Shown piece by piece: positions 1 to 7,589 of a DNA stretch of 9,968 bases. The translations under genes were made by a program, and so were the position numbers. The notes under the pieces were generated by a model. That model did not search any database, was not told where the DNA came from, and saw only the letters and a program-made list of their open reading frames with translations. Within the stretch, counting starts at the first letter, position 1. Every line of letters starts with the position of its first letter. The DNA is from Methanoregula sp. (GTDB lineage: Archaea; Halobacteriota; Methanomicrobia; Methanomicrobiales; Methanospirillaceae), in assembly GCA_003154335.1 (NCBI GenBank), contig PMDE01000144.1, positions 1 to 9,968 on the forward strand. Direction: 5' to 3'.

Positions 1-2
1 TA

Positions 3-3000
3 CTTCTTGACAGGGATGGGACCATACTTGATTTGAATGGAACCCTTGCAGACCGGCTGGGATTGAACGTGTCTGATGCGATCGGTAAATGTGTGTACGA
101 TCTTATTCCTGAAACGCTTGTACACACGCGGCGTCCGAAGATCGATAAGGTCTTTATGACAGGGGTAGCAGCCCGGTTCGAGGATGAACGGGCTGGGAAA
201 TGGTACGATAATTTTATCCAGCCTGTCCCGGATAGTGACGGGACCGTAATTAGAGTGATCATCAACGCCCATGATATCACCGAGAGCAAGATGGCAGAGG
301 CCGAGCTCCGTAAGCGCGAGGAAACCTGGAAGAAGCTCTTTTCGATCTTACCTATCGGCGTGTCTGTTGTTAATGATGAGAATGTCGTTGTTGATTTCAA
401 CAAAACACTCTCTGATATCCTGGCAATGCCGAAAAAATCATTGGAGCAGAAGTCGTATGAACATCGGAAATACCTGCGATCTGATTTAACTGAGATGCCA
501 AGGGATGAATTTCCCAGTGTCCGTTCTTTGCGCGAGCACAGGACGATACGGAATGTGGAGATCGGCGTTGTCAGGGAAACAGGAGGTGTTACCTGGACAG
601 AAGTAAGCGCTACTCCCCTGTCATTATCAGAAAAATCTGCTATCCTTGTCACCACTGATATAACTGAGCGCAAGCAGGCAGAAGAGGAGCGCAGAGTCAA
701 CCAGTCCCGGCTCGAAACAGCGATGGAAATCGGAAATTTTGCCTGGTGGGAGATGGATCTTCCCGGCGGAAATGTCAGGTTCCATGATCGCAAGGCAACC
801 TTCCTCGGGTATCCCCCCCAACGATTCAAGCATTATACCGATTTTACTGATCTCCTGCACCCGGATGATCATGTACCGGCCATGCGGGCAATGAGGGACC
901 ACCTCGAAGGAAGAGCCCCGACATATGATATCGAATACCGGATTCGTACGGAAAATGGAACATACCGCTGGTTCCACGATATCGGCGGGATAACCCGGAG
1001 AGACAGTGACGGCAACCCAGTAACTGTTACGGGGATAGTGGTCGATATCACCCGGACAAAAGAAGCAGAACTGGCCCTACGGGCAGGTGAAGAGAAATAC
1101 CGGTTCCTGGTAGAGAACGTGGAAGACATTGTCTGGCAAACGACTTCCGATCTCCAATTCACCTACCTGAGCCCTGCAACGCAGAAAGTGACCGGATATG
1201 CCCCCACAGAGCTTATCGGTACATCACTTTTCTCTCTCATGACCGAACAATCGGCTGGTGTTGTAAAAGAGCGACTCAACCTCAGGAAGAAGGAGTTCAA
1301 ACTGGGGAAAAAAGAGCTGGCCACTGTTTTTGAAGTCGAATTAATGAAAAAAAACGGTGGTACCCTATGGCTGGAGATAAGCTCGAAAACTGTTGCAGGC
1401 CCTGACGGGGCTCTTCTTGGTTTTCAAGGAATCAACCGTGACATAACTATTCGCAAGCGGGCTGAAGAAGAGCTGAAAAATTCCGAACTGAGGTACAGGA
1501 CGCTCTATGAAAATTCCGGTACCGGGATTATCACTATTGACACAAACGGAGTGTACCTGCTGATAAACAAACAGGCAGCAGAAAAGATGGGTGGTGAACC
1601 GGAAGATATCATCGGAAAAACCTTATTTGATTTTCTTCCCTCAGATGTCGCGCAACACTACCTTGAGAAAAACCGGGAAATGATCGCATCGGGAACCGGA
1701 AGAGAATACGAAGAAACATTTGAATTGAAAACCGGTTCACGAACTTTTCTTATCGTCGATCAGGTAATAAAAAATACAAAAGGAGAAGGAATTGCACTCC
1801 AGAGCAGCAGTATTGAAATTACCGATCGAAAGCGAGTTGATGAGGCGCTTCGCGAGAGCGAGGAACGATACCGGACGCTGATTGACGAACTGCCGGACTA
1901 CGTCCTTGTCCATCATCAGGGCGAGCTGCTCTACGTGAATGAATCCGGTGCTAAGAATCTGGGGTACCTTCCTGAAGACCTGCTCCACACCAATATACTC
2001 CGCTATATTGCACCTGACTGCCACAAGATTATCAGGGAATTTCTGAAGAAACGAAATGCGGGGGCATCCCTTTCTCCCTATGAAGTGAAAATTATTACCC
2101 GTGACGGGTCTGTGCGCTGGGTTGAGATCAGGGGCGCTCTCATCACGTTTGAAGGCCAGAGCGCGAGCCTGAATGTCCTGACAGATATTACCGAGAAAAA
2201 ATCTGCAGAAAAAGCCCTCGCAGACAGTGAACTAAAATTCCGGACTCTTGCTGATTTTACGTATGACTGGGAGTACTGGGCCAGACCTGATGGAGAGTTT
2301 ATTTACATTTCACCATCCTGCGAGCAGATTACCGGATATACCCCGGAAGAATTTTACCGTGACAGGACCCTCTTGTCCAGAATCGTTTATCCGGATGATC
2401 AAGGGATTTTTACAAAGCATCTGGAAACCCTCGAAACCTCGCCGGAGAAGGAGGTGGTCGAGTTCCGGATCATCGCAAAGATGGGGGATGTAAGGTGGAT
2501 AAGTCATAAGTGCCAGCGAATCTCCGGACCCGATGGGGAGAATCTCGGGAGACGAGTGAGCAACCAGAATATTACCGGGCGCAAGCAATCAGAGGATGCT
2601 TTACGGTCTGCACATGAACGCCTGTTGAGTTTTGTCGACGCAAACATTGTCGGTGTTATTATTGCCACTCCCTCGGGAAGTATTATCGAGGCAAATGACT
2701 ATTATCTGCGATTGATCGGGTATTCACGGGAAGAATTTGATAATGGTCTGGTCGATTGGCGTCGGTTAACACCGCCCGAATGGATCCCTGCCGATAACCA
2801 GGCTGTAGAAGAACTAAGAGAGCGTGGAGTAAGTTCTCCCTATGAGAAGGAGTATCTCCGGCGGGACGGAAAACGGGTCTCGATCTTCCTTTCTGACGCA
2901 ATGCTTCCAGGTCCCGGGGAACAAATTGCTGCATTTGTACTTGATATAACCGAACGAAAGGAGGCAGAAGCAGCCTTGCGGGAGAGCGAGGAAAAATACC

Positions 3001-4853
3001 GGATTCTCTTCAATCGTATGGCAGAAGGGAATGCGCTCCACGAGATTGTGTACGACCCTTCAGGAAATCCCGTAGAATATCGAATTCTCGATATGAACCC
3101 ATCATTCGAAGGTATTACCGGACTTGGACGGGAGGAGGTTATAGGAAAAACCAGTCAGGAGGCATATGGAACCGTTACACCGCCCTTCCTGGATATCTAT
3201 GCCCGGGTTGCTGACTCAAGTGAGCCCGAGGTGTTTGAAAGCTATTTTGAACCAATGAAAAAACATTTTGCAATATCCGTTTATTCTCCGGGAAAAGGAA
3301 GATTTGCCACGATATTCCAGGATATAACCGAACGCAAATTGGCTGAATCCATATTGCGGGAGAGTGAGGAAAAATTCCATTCTATGGTCGACACCTCACC
3401 AGATATTATCTGGGAGATTGACAGACAGGGAAATTTTACTTACATAAGCTCCCAATGCAGAGAACAGCTCGGGCACTTACCTGAAGAACTTATCGGAAAC
3501 CCCTTTTTTTCAATTATCCGGCCGGAATCCGTTCCTGAAATTACATCCCTTTTCTCCGCACACGTTCAGGATAATAGTTCCTTTGCAACACTTGAGGTTC
3601 CTTCACTCCGTCGTAACGGAAGCCCCTGCATCATTGAAATCCGTTCAGTGCCCATAAGAAGAAATAACGGAGATCTTACCGGATTCCGGGGAATTGCCCG
3701 GGATATCACCGAAAGGAAACAAGCAGAAGTGGCTCTGCTGGAGAACAAAGTCAGACTTGCCACAGCAATGGACGTCGCCGAGCTGGTAGACTGGGATTAC
3801 GATGTTGCGTCCGGTATGTTCATGTTTGATGACCGGTTCTACGCTCTCTATGGAACAACTGCTGAACGTGAAGGAGGAAATCTTATGTCTGCCGAGGTCT
3901 ATATGCGGGAATTCGTTTATCCCGAAGATCGCCCTGCTGTCCTTGCCGCACTCCGGAAAATTCTTGCAACAACCGATCCCGCATATACCGGTCAGGTGGA
4001 ACACCGCATAACCCCCCGTGACGGAAGTATTCGGACTATTATCGCTCGGTTTGTCCCAGTCATTGGTCCTGAAGGAAGAGTTATCCGGACCTACGGCGCT
4101 AACCAGGATATTACCGATCGCAAGATGATGGAAGAAGAGGTGCGATCTCTCAACCGGGTCCTTGAACAGCGGGTTGCCGAGAGGACCGATCAGCTCAACA
4201 CCTCTCTTGATGAAAAAGTGCTGCTGCTTCGTGAGATCCATCACCGGGTCAAGAACAACCTCCAGATCGTGGCAAGCCTTTTCAATCTCCAGTCCCGTTA
4301 TATTGTCGATCAAACAGCTCTTGAGTCGATCCGGGAGACCCAGAACCGGGTGCGTGCGATGGCACTCGTCCATGAGCGTATTTACCGCTCGGAAAATGTG
4401 GGATCAATTGATTTAAATGAATATCTCACATTCCTTGGGGAGCAGGTCTTTCGTTACTATGGAGTGAAATCCTCCCAGATTACCCTTTCGCTCTCCATAT
4501 CTGCCATCCGGCTGGATATTGATACTGCAATCCCCCTTGGTCTTGTCATCAACGAAATGCTCTCCAATTCGCTCAAGCACGGGTTTCCCGATGGCAGGAA
4601 AGGTACTATCTCTATTGCCTGCTGCGAATGCGATCAGGAAATCTCTCTTGTTTTCAGTGATGACGGTATCGGATTTCCGGAGGGATTAAACTGGAAGAAC
4701 CCCCCCTCCCTTGGGCTTCGCCTCATCATAAGCCTTGTCAGGCAATTGAAGGGGAAGGTCGAGCTCGATCCTTCACCCGGAACAACGTTCCGGATTACCG
4801 CTCCCCTTGTTCACTATGCAAAACATGAGGAAACAGGATCGATGCTGAATTAA
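3..4853 (+). CDS. Giant multi-PAS sensor histidine kinase (HisKA_2/HATPase), 5'-partial
   Basis: This is a histidine kinase that autophosphorylates and passes phosphate to REC domains. The frame is open to the left edge: the ten residues before the TTG at 33 read LLDRDGTILD, normal PAS sequence, so that TTG is not the start. Counting from it (1606 residues), eleven PAS domains end in DIT-x-x-K motifs whose first residue lies at 81, 209, 338, 470, 595, 718, 846, 971, 1097, 1224 and 1359. Domains 3, 7 and 11 carry the H/Y-P-D/E-D signature of the PAS_3 type. A coiled coil (about 1365-1400) leads to the HisKA_2 motif HHRVKNN (1403-1409; probable phosphoacceptor H1404). The HATPase has an N-box (N1507, E1508, N1512), DDGIG at 1543-1547 and a glycine-rich G2 region near 1558-1573. 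No membrane segment is visible, so this part is probably cytoplasmic. Ligands cannot be predicted. Kinase identity is near certain; the true N-terminus is unknown. Confidence 0.95.
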   Translation, partial: LLDRDGTILDLNGTLADRLGLNVSDAIGKCVYDLIPETLVHTRRPKIDKVFMTGVAARFEDERAGKWYDNFIQPVPDSDGTVIRVIINAHDITESKMAEAELRKREETWKKLFSILPIGVSVVNDENVVVDFNKTLSDILAMPKKSLEQKSYEHRKYLRSDLTEMPRDEFPSVRSLREHRTIRNVEIGVVRETGGVTWTEVSATPLSLSEKSAILVTTDITERKQAEEERRVNQSRLETAMEIGNFAWWEMDLPGGNVRFHDRKATFLGYPPQRFKHYTDFTDLLHPDDHVPAMRAMRDHLEGRAPTYDIEYRIRTENGTYRWFHDIGGITRRDSDGNPVTVTGIVVDITRTKEAELALRAGEEKYRFLVENVEDIVWQTTSDLQFTYLSPATQKVTGYAPTELIGTSLFSLMTEQSAGVVKERLNLRKKEFKLGKKELATVFEVELMKKNGGTLWLEISSKTVAGPDGALLGFQGINRDITIRKRAEEELKNSELRYRTLYENSGTGIITIDTNGVYLLINKQAAEKMGGEPEDIIGKTLFDFLPSDVAQHYLEKNREMIASGTGREYEETFELKTGSRTFLIVDQVIKNTKGEGIALQSSSIEITDRKRVDEALRESEERYRTLIDELPDYVLVHHQGELLYVNESGAKNLGYLPEDLLHTNILRYIAPDCHKIIREFLKKRNAGASLSPYEVKIITRDGSVRWVEIRGALITFEGQSASLNVLTDITEKKSAEKALADSELKFRTLADFTYDWEYWARPDGEFIYISPSCEQITGYTPEEFYRDRTLLSRIVYPDDQGIFTKHLETLETSPEKEVVEFRIIAKMGDVRWISHKCQRISGPDGENLGRRVSNQNITGRKQSEDALRSAHERLLSFVDANIVGVIIATPSGSIIEANDYYLRLIGYSREEFDNGLVDWRRLTPPEWIPADNQAVEELRERGVSSPYEKEYLRRDGKRVSIFLSDAMLPGPGEQIAAFVLDITERKEAEAALRESEEKYRILFNRMAEGNALHEIVYDPSGNPVEYRILDMNPSFEGITGLGREEVIGKTSQEAYGTVTPPFLDIYARVADSSEPEVFESYFEPMKKHFAISVYSPGKGRFATIFQDITERKLAESILRESEEKFHSMVDTSPDIIWEIDRQGNFTYISSQCREQLGHLPEELIGNPFFSIIRPESVPEITSLFSAHVQDNSSFATLEVPSLRRNGSPCIIEIRSVPIRRNNGDLTGFRGIARDITERKQAEVALLENKVRLATAMDVAELVDWDYDVASGMFMFDDRFYALYGTTAEREGGNLMSAEVYMREFVYPEDRPAVLAALRKILATTDPAYTGQVEHRITPRDGSIRTIIARFVPVIGPEGRVIRTYGANQDITDRKMMEEEVRSLNRVLEQRVAERTDQLNTSLDEKVLLLREIHHRVKNNLQIVASLFNLQSRYIVDQTALESIRETQNRVRAMALVHERIYRSENVGSIDLNEYLTFLGEQVFRYYGVKSSQITLSLSISAIRLDIDTAIPLGLVINEMLSNSLKHGFPDGRKGTISIACCECDQEISLVFSDDGIGFPEGLNWKNPPSLGLRLIISLVRQLKGKVELDPSPGTTFRITAPLVHYAKHEETGSMLN
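33..4127 (+). repeat. Tandem array of eleven PAS-encoding units
   Basis: Within the kinase gene, PAS units recur with a regular period. Distances between successive DIT motifs are 128, 129, 132, 125, 123, 128, 125, 126, 127 and 135 residues by hand count. Sensor cores are strongly diverged, but the linker helices are conserved: variants of LRESEEKYR or LRESEERYR follow several units. At the DNA level this gives near-identical short stretches at 1851-1874, 2978-3002 and 3356-3375. The pattern fits growth by domain duplication and shuffling while the helical linker register was retained. The left boundary is uncertain because the first PAS domain begins outside the window. Confidence 0.8.
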
Positions 4854-4859
4854 ATCTCC

Positions 4860-4880
4860 GGGATCCACGGATCTTTTTTT
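4860..4880 (+). terminator. Hairpin plus T7 tract downstream of the giant kinase gene
   Basis: Seven bases after the TAA stop, two GATC tetramers flank CACG (4862-4873) and can form a short stem, extendable with G-U pairs. It is followed directly by seven T residues at 4874-4880. Archaeal termination mainly needs the T tract, so the weak stem may be incidental. The remaining gap to 4925 holds two direct copies of TTCACG but no obvious T tract serving the convergent gene on the minus strand. Confidence 0.5.
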
Positions 4881-4925
4881 CCCTCAGTCAATCCTTAGGC
4901 TTCACGTTAGGGTTTCACGCCGGGA

Positions 4926-7340
4926 TCAGAATTTCTCCGGAAACCTCATTGCAAATACCGCCCCGGTTTTCCCTGTTACGATCATTTCGCCACCGAGCTG
5001 CCCTACCAGAACCCTGACCAGCTGAGTCCCGAGAGTCGTAGCGCTCCGGCTTGTGTAGTCTGCCGGAAGTCCTACCCCATCATCCTGAACCGTCAGGTTA
5101 AAACGGTGATCGGTTCCAAGGTGCATACTAACCGAGATCAAGCCGGTTGGGCGCCCTTTGAATGCATGTTTGAGCGAATTGGTCACCAGCTCATTGATGA
5201 TCAGTCCGCAGGGAATGGCCATATCAAGGTTAATATTGATATGAGCGACATCAATTTTGGTCTCGATTTGTGTCTCCAGCAGAGACGAGTTCAGCAGGTC
5301 TGTAACAAGACTGTTGATGTAATCTGATGCGTCAATGAACTCCAGGCTCTTGCTCTGGTACAGGCGCTCGTGAACCAGCGCCATCGTTTTGACACGCTGC
5401 TGTGCTTCCTCCATCATCTTTACTGATTCCGGATCGGTGAGGTACTGGGACTGAAGAAGCAAAAATCCGTTGATGACCTGCATGTTGTTCTTGACCCGGT
5501 GGTGGACTTCCTTAATCACGACATCTTTCTCACGTAGTGATGCTTCCAGGCGGTTGGTGGCAAGACGCAGGTCGGTAACGTCAAAGTGAATCCCGACCCA
5601 GGAAGTGACTTTTCCGTTGTTGTCACGGATAGGAGCACCCCGGCTCAGAATATATGTTCCCTTACCTGATCGGTCAATGATCCGGTACTCGTAGTCCCAG
5701 AAACACCCGGTACGGACACACTGTGTCCAGTCAGTTGCGGTTCTATCCCGGTCCTGGGGAGGGAGGCGAGTGAACCAGCCCCCGTTCTTACACTCCTCAA
5801 ACGACATTCCCAGCAGTTCAATGAATGATTGTGAAAGATAGGTAAAGCTGCCCTGGGCATCAGCCATCCATACCCCGAATGGGATCAGTTCCCCGATCTT
5901 CCGGTACCTGTCCTCGCTGGCATGCAGCGCTTCTTCAGCCCGTTTGCGCAGGGTAATATCCGTGAGAACGATCAGTGTTGCCGGGGCGCTGTCAAACTGG
6001 ATCACGACCCCCCGGACCATGACATTCCGCACCGTGCGGTCACGGGAGATAATTCCGATCTCGTATAACTCGACAGTCTTTCCTGCAGTCCGTTGCCCCA
6101 TTGCTGCGGCGACAACAGGCATTGAGCCGGGTTCGATGAACTTGTCAATGGTCATCCCCGTGATCTCATCAGGATCATACCCCAGTACATGGGCTCCGGT
6201 CGGATTAACATAGAGAAGGACACCATTACGATAGACGATGACATAATCCGGCAGCTGGTCTACCAGCGTGCGATATCGTTTCTCGCTTTCGATGAGTGCC
6301 TCTTCTGCCTTCCTTCGTTCTGTAGTGTCCCTGAGAATACTGATGATTGCAGTCCCGGCCCTGTACTGGACCGGGCGGCTGCTGATCTCTACCGGTACGA
6401 TTCGCCCGTAATGTGTAGTAAAGGTGGTCTCAACAAAAGTCGACGTTTGCGTGTGAAGATCGTGGATCAGTGCAGACCGGATCCGGGCATATGCTACAGG
6501 ATCGAGTTCAACTAGGGTCTTAATCGCAAGATTTTCGGATGAAAATCCGAAGATTTCGCTGGCAGCCCGGTTTGCTTCAAAGATCCTGCCGTCAAGATCA
6601 TGGATCAGGATAGCGTCGCTGGCGAAATCAAAGAGGGTGCGGTATCGTATTTCGGACTCATCAAGAATATCCTTCATCCGTTTTCGTTCTGAGATATCAA
6701 CAACTGAACAAATCACCGTTGAATCCTTCCCCAATGACGCAGTTACAAGGGCCCAGATCGCGGATCCATCTTTTTTTGAAAATTCCATCTCGCTATCAGC
6801 AATCTGGTGCTCCTTCTCCAGAGTTGCAAAGAATTGTTCCCGATCCGCTGCATCTGGCACCAGCAGGGAGATATCAGCTGAACGCAGCTCATCCTGACCA
6901 TACCCGAGAATTGCTGCACCCTTCTCATTGATCTCAGTAATTCTCTCTGTTTCCCGGTCAAGGGAAAATATCCCTGCCTGTGAGCTTGAGAAGATTTCAC
7001 GGTACCTGCGCTCCTGGTTCAGCTCATCAATTTTTGATGAAAAGAGCACTCCAATGGTCACAAAGACATAGAACCACGCACTGCTCTCCGCAAAGAGCCG
7101 GATGTCAAATGTCCCGTACACATATACAAGTGCGAGATAGACCCACCCAAGTACAATAGTAAAGTAAACTGAATAACGGGGGAAGATGTATGCGAGCAGG
7201 AGAATGGGCAGGATATAAAAATACGGGAATATCCCCTGGTAACCGCTTTTTAAGGAAAAAATTGTTGTCAGGATAATGATCACGGTGATACCGAATGTCA
7301 CCAGAAGCCATACAATTTTTGACCGGGGAATAATTGTCAT
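4926..7340 (-). CDS. Membrane-anchored PAS sensor histidine kinase (4 TM, 4 PAS, HisKA_2, HATPase)
   Basis: This 804-residue kinase appears complete. The ATG at 7340 is supported by a strong Shine-Dalgarno (AAGGAGGTT) seven bases upstream, and the N-terminus begins directly with membrane sequence. Four hydrophobic segments lie near residues 9-30, 37-54, 57-76 and 87-101, with short loops and no sizeable extracellular domain. This suggests sensing within or near the membrane. Four PAS domains follow (about 113-218, 233-342, 356-465, 478-590), with closing motifs at 215, 338, 461 and 587. A short coiled coil precedes HisKA_2 HHRVKNN at 613-619 (probable phosphoacceptor H614). The HATPase shows N716, E717 and N721 of the N-box and DDGVG at 753-757. 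The core resembles that of the neighbouring giant kinase, including the shared string MALVHER. It is divergent from the REC-PAS gene, a possible phosphotransfer partner (inference). The sensed signal is unknown. Confidence 0.95.
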   Translation of the reverse strand: MTIIPRSKIVWLLVTFGITVIIILTTIFSLKSGYQGIFPYFYILPILLLAYIFPRYSVYFTIVLGWVYLALVYVYGTFDIRLFAESSAWFYVFVTIGVLFSSKIDELNQERRYREIFSSSQAGIFSLDRETERITEINEKGAAILGYGQDELRSADISLLVPDAADREQFFATLEKEHQIADSEMEFSKKDGSAIWALVTASLGKDSTVICSVVDISERKRMKDILDESEIRYRTLFDFASDAILIHDLDGRIFEANRAASEIFGFSSENLAIKTLVELDPVAYARIRSALIHDLHTQTSTFVETTFTTHYGRIVPVEISSRPVQYRAGTAIISILRDTTERRKAEEALIESEKRYRTLVDQLPDYVIVYRNGVLLYVNPTGAHVLGYDPDEITGMTIDKFIEPGSMPVVAAAMGQRTAGKTVELYEIGIISRDRTVRNVMVRGVVIQFDSAPATLIVLTDITLRKRAEEALHASEDRYRKIGELIPFGVWMADAQGSFTYLSQSFIELLGMSFEECKNGGWFTRLPPQDRDRTATDWTQCVRTGCFWDYEYRIIDRSGKGTYILSRGAPIRDNNGKVTSWVGIHFDVTDLRLATNRLEASLREKDVVIKEVHHRVKNNMQVINGFLLLQSQYLTDPESVKMMEEAQQRVKTMALVHERLYQSKSLEFIDASDYINSLVTDLLNSSLLETQIETKIDVAHININLDMAIPCGLIINELVTNSLKHAFKGRPTGLISVSMHLGTDHRFNLTVQDDGVGLPADYTSRSATTLGTQLVRVLVGQLGGEMIVTGKTGAVFAMRFPEKF

Positions 7341-7347
7341 TGGTCCA

Positions 7348-7356
7348 AACCTCCTT
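7348..7356 (-). promoter_or_regulatory. Shine-Dalgarno sequence of the membrane kinase gene
   Basis: Read on the minus strand, AAGGAGGTT lies seven bases before the ATG at 7340. It closely matches the complement of the 16S rRNA 3' end and fixes this ATG as the start. The divergent regulator gene lacks an equally good site. Confidence 0.85.
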
Positions 7357-7373
7357 CCACCCTAAAACACAAT

Positions 7374-7393
7374 CGGACCCATGGAGTCCGGAC
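7374..7393. promoter_or_regulatory. CGGAC/GTCCG inverted-repeat cluster upstream of the kinase gene
   Basis: CGGAC at 7374-7378 is followed by GTCCG at 7386-7390, which overlaps CGGAC at 7389-7393. Together these form a 5-bp stem with a 7-base loop and a perfect 8-bp palindrome, GTCCGGAC (7386-7393). The cluster lies about 35-55 bases upstream of the kinase start, probably in its leader or near its transcription start. It could be an operator or an mRNA hairpin; no regulator is known, and chance occurrence is possible. Confidence 0.3.
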
Positions 7394-7427
7394 CTGTGTT
7401 TGCTGTATGGTGATCTCGTCTGGAGGG

Positions 7428-7436
7428 ATTATTAAA
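7428..7436 (-). promoter_or_regulatory. Candidate TATA box for the membrane kinase gene
   Basis: On the minus strand this reads TTTAATAAT, close to the archaeal TATA consensus. Transcription would start roughly 25 bases downstream, near 7400-7405, leaving a leader of about 60 bases that contains the inverted-repeat cluster and the Shine-Dalgarno. No clear purine-rich BRE precedes it. Another AT-rich stretch at 7462-7472 could serve instead. Confidence 0.35.
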
Positions 7437-7513
7437 GGATTGCCACGGTAACCATTTCTTTGTAATAAAAAAACTCTGAAATCTAGTGGAATTGGCTCTT
7501 CCTTTATGCGTAG

Positions 7514-7523
7514 TATATATATA
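7514..7523 (+). promoter_or_regulatory. Candidate TATA box for the REC-PAS regulator gene
   Basis: TATATATATA is the strongest TATA-like element in the 249-base divergent region. With typical archaeal spacing, transcription would begin near 7546-7550, giving a leader of about 40 bases. An inverted repeat, TATAA-CCTA-TTATA (7536-7549), covers the predicted initiation region and could be an operator or a second, closer TATA element. Because the box is self-complementary, it could also direct transcription toward the kinase gene. Confidence 0.5.
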
Positions 7524-7589
7524 GGATTTCATTGCTATAACCTATTATAAGAAATCGGCATCGGGCTGATACAAAACCGGGATGATGGG

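Noticed and set aside
33..4127. Repeated DNA in the PAS array as a possible mobile or CRISPR-like repeat
   Set aside because: The repeats are protein-level domain repeats in one open frame with diverged DNA; there are no uniform repeats, spacers or transposase.
3645..4373. A 242-codon open frame on the minus strand
   Set aside because: It is antisense to PAS10, PAS11 and the start of the kinase core of the giant kinase. Its translation shows no recognisable domain, while the plus-strand frame is continuous family sequence.
4894..4921. Possible hairpin terminator for the membrane kinase in the convergent gap
   Set aside because: The TTCACG copies are direct, not inverted, and no T tract follows on the minus strand.
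6189..6515. A 108-codon plus-strand frame opposite the membrane kinase
   Set aside because: It lies wholly opposite PAS domains of a complete, well-supported kinase gene and has no domain signature or convincing ribosome binding site.
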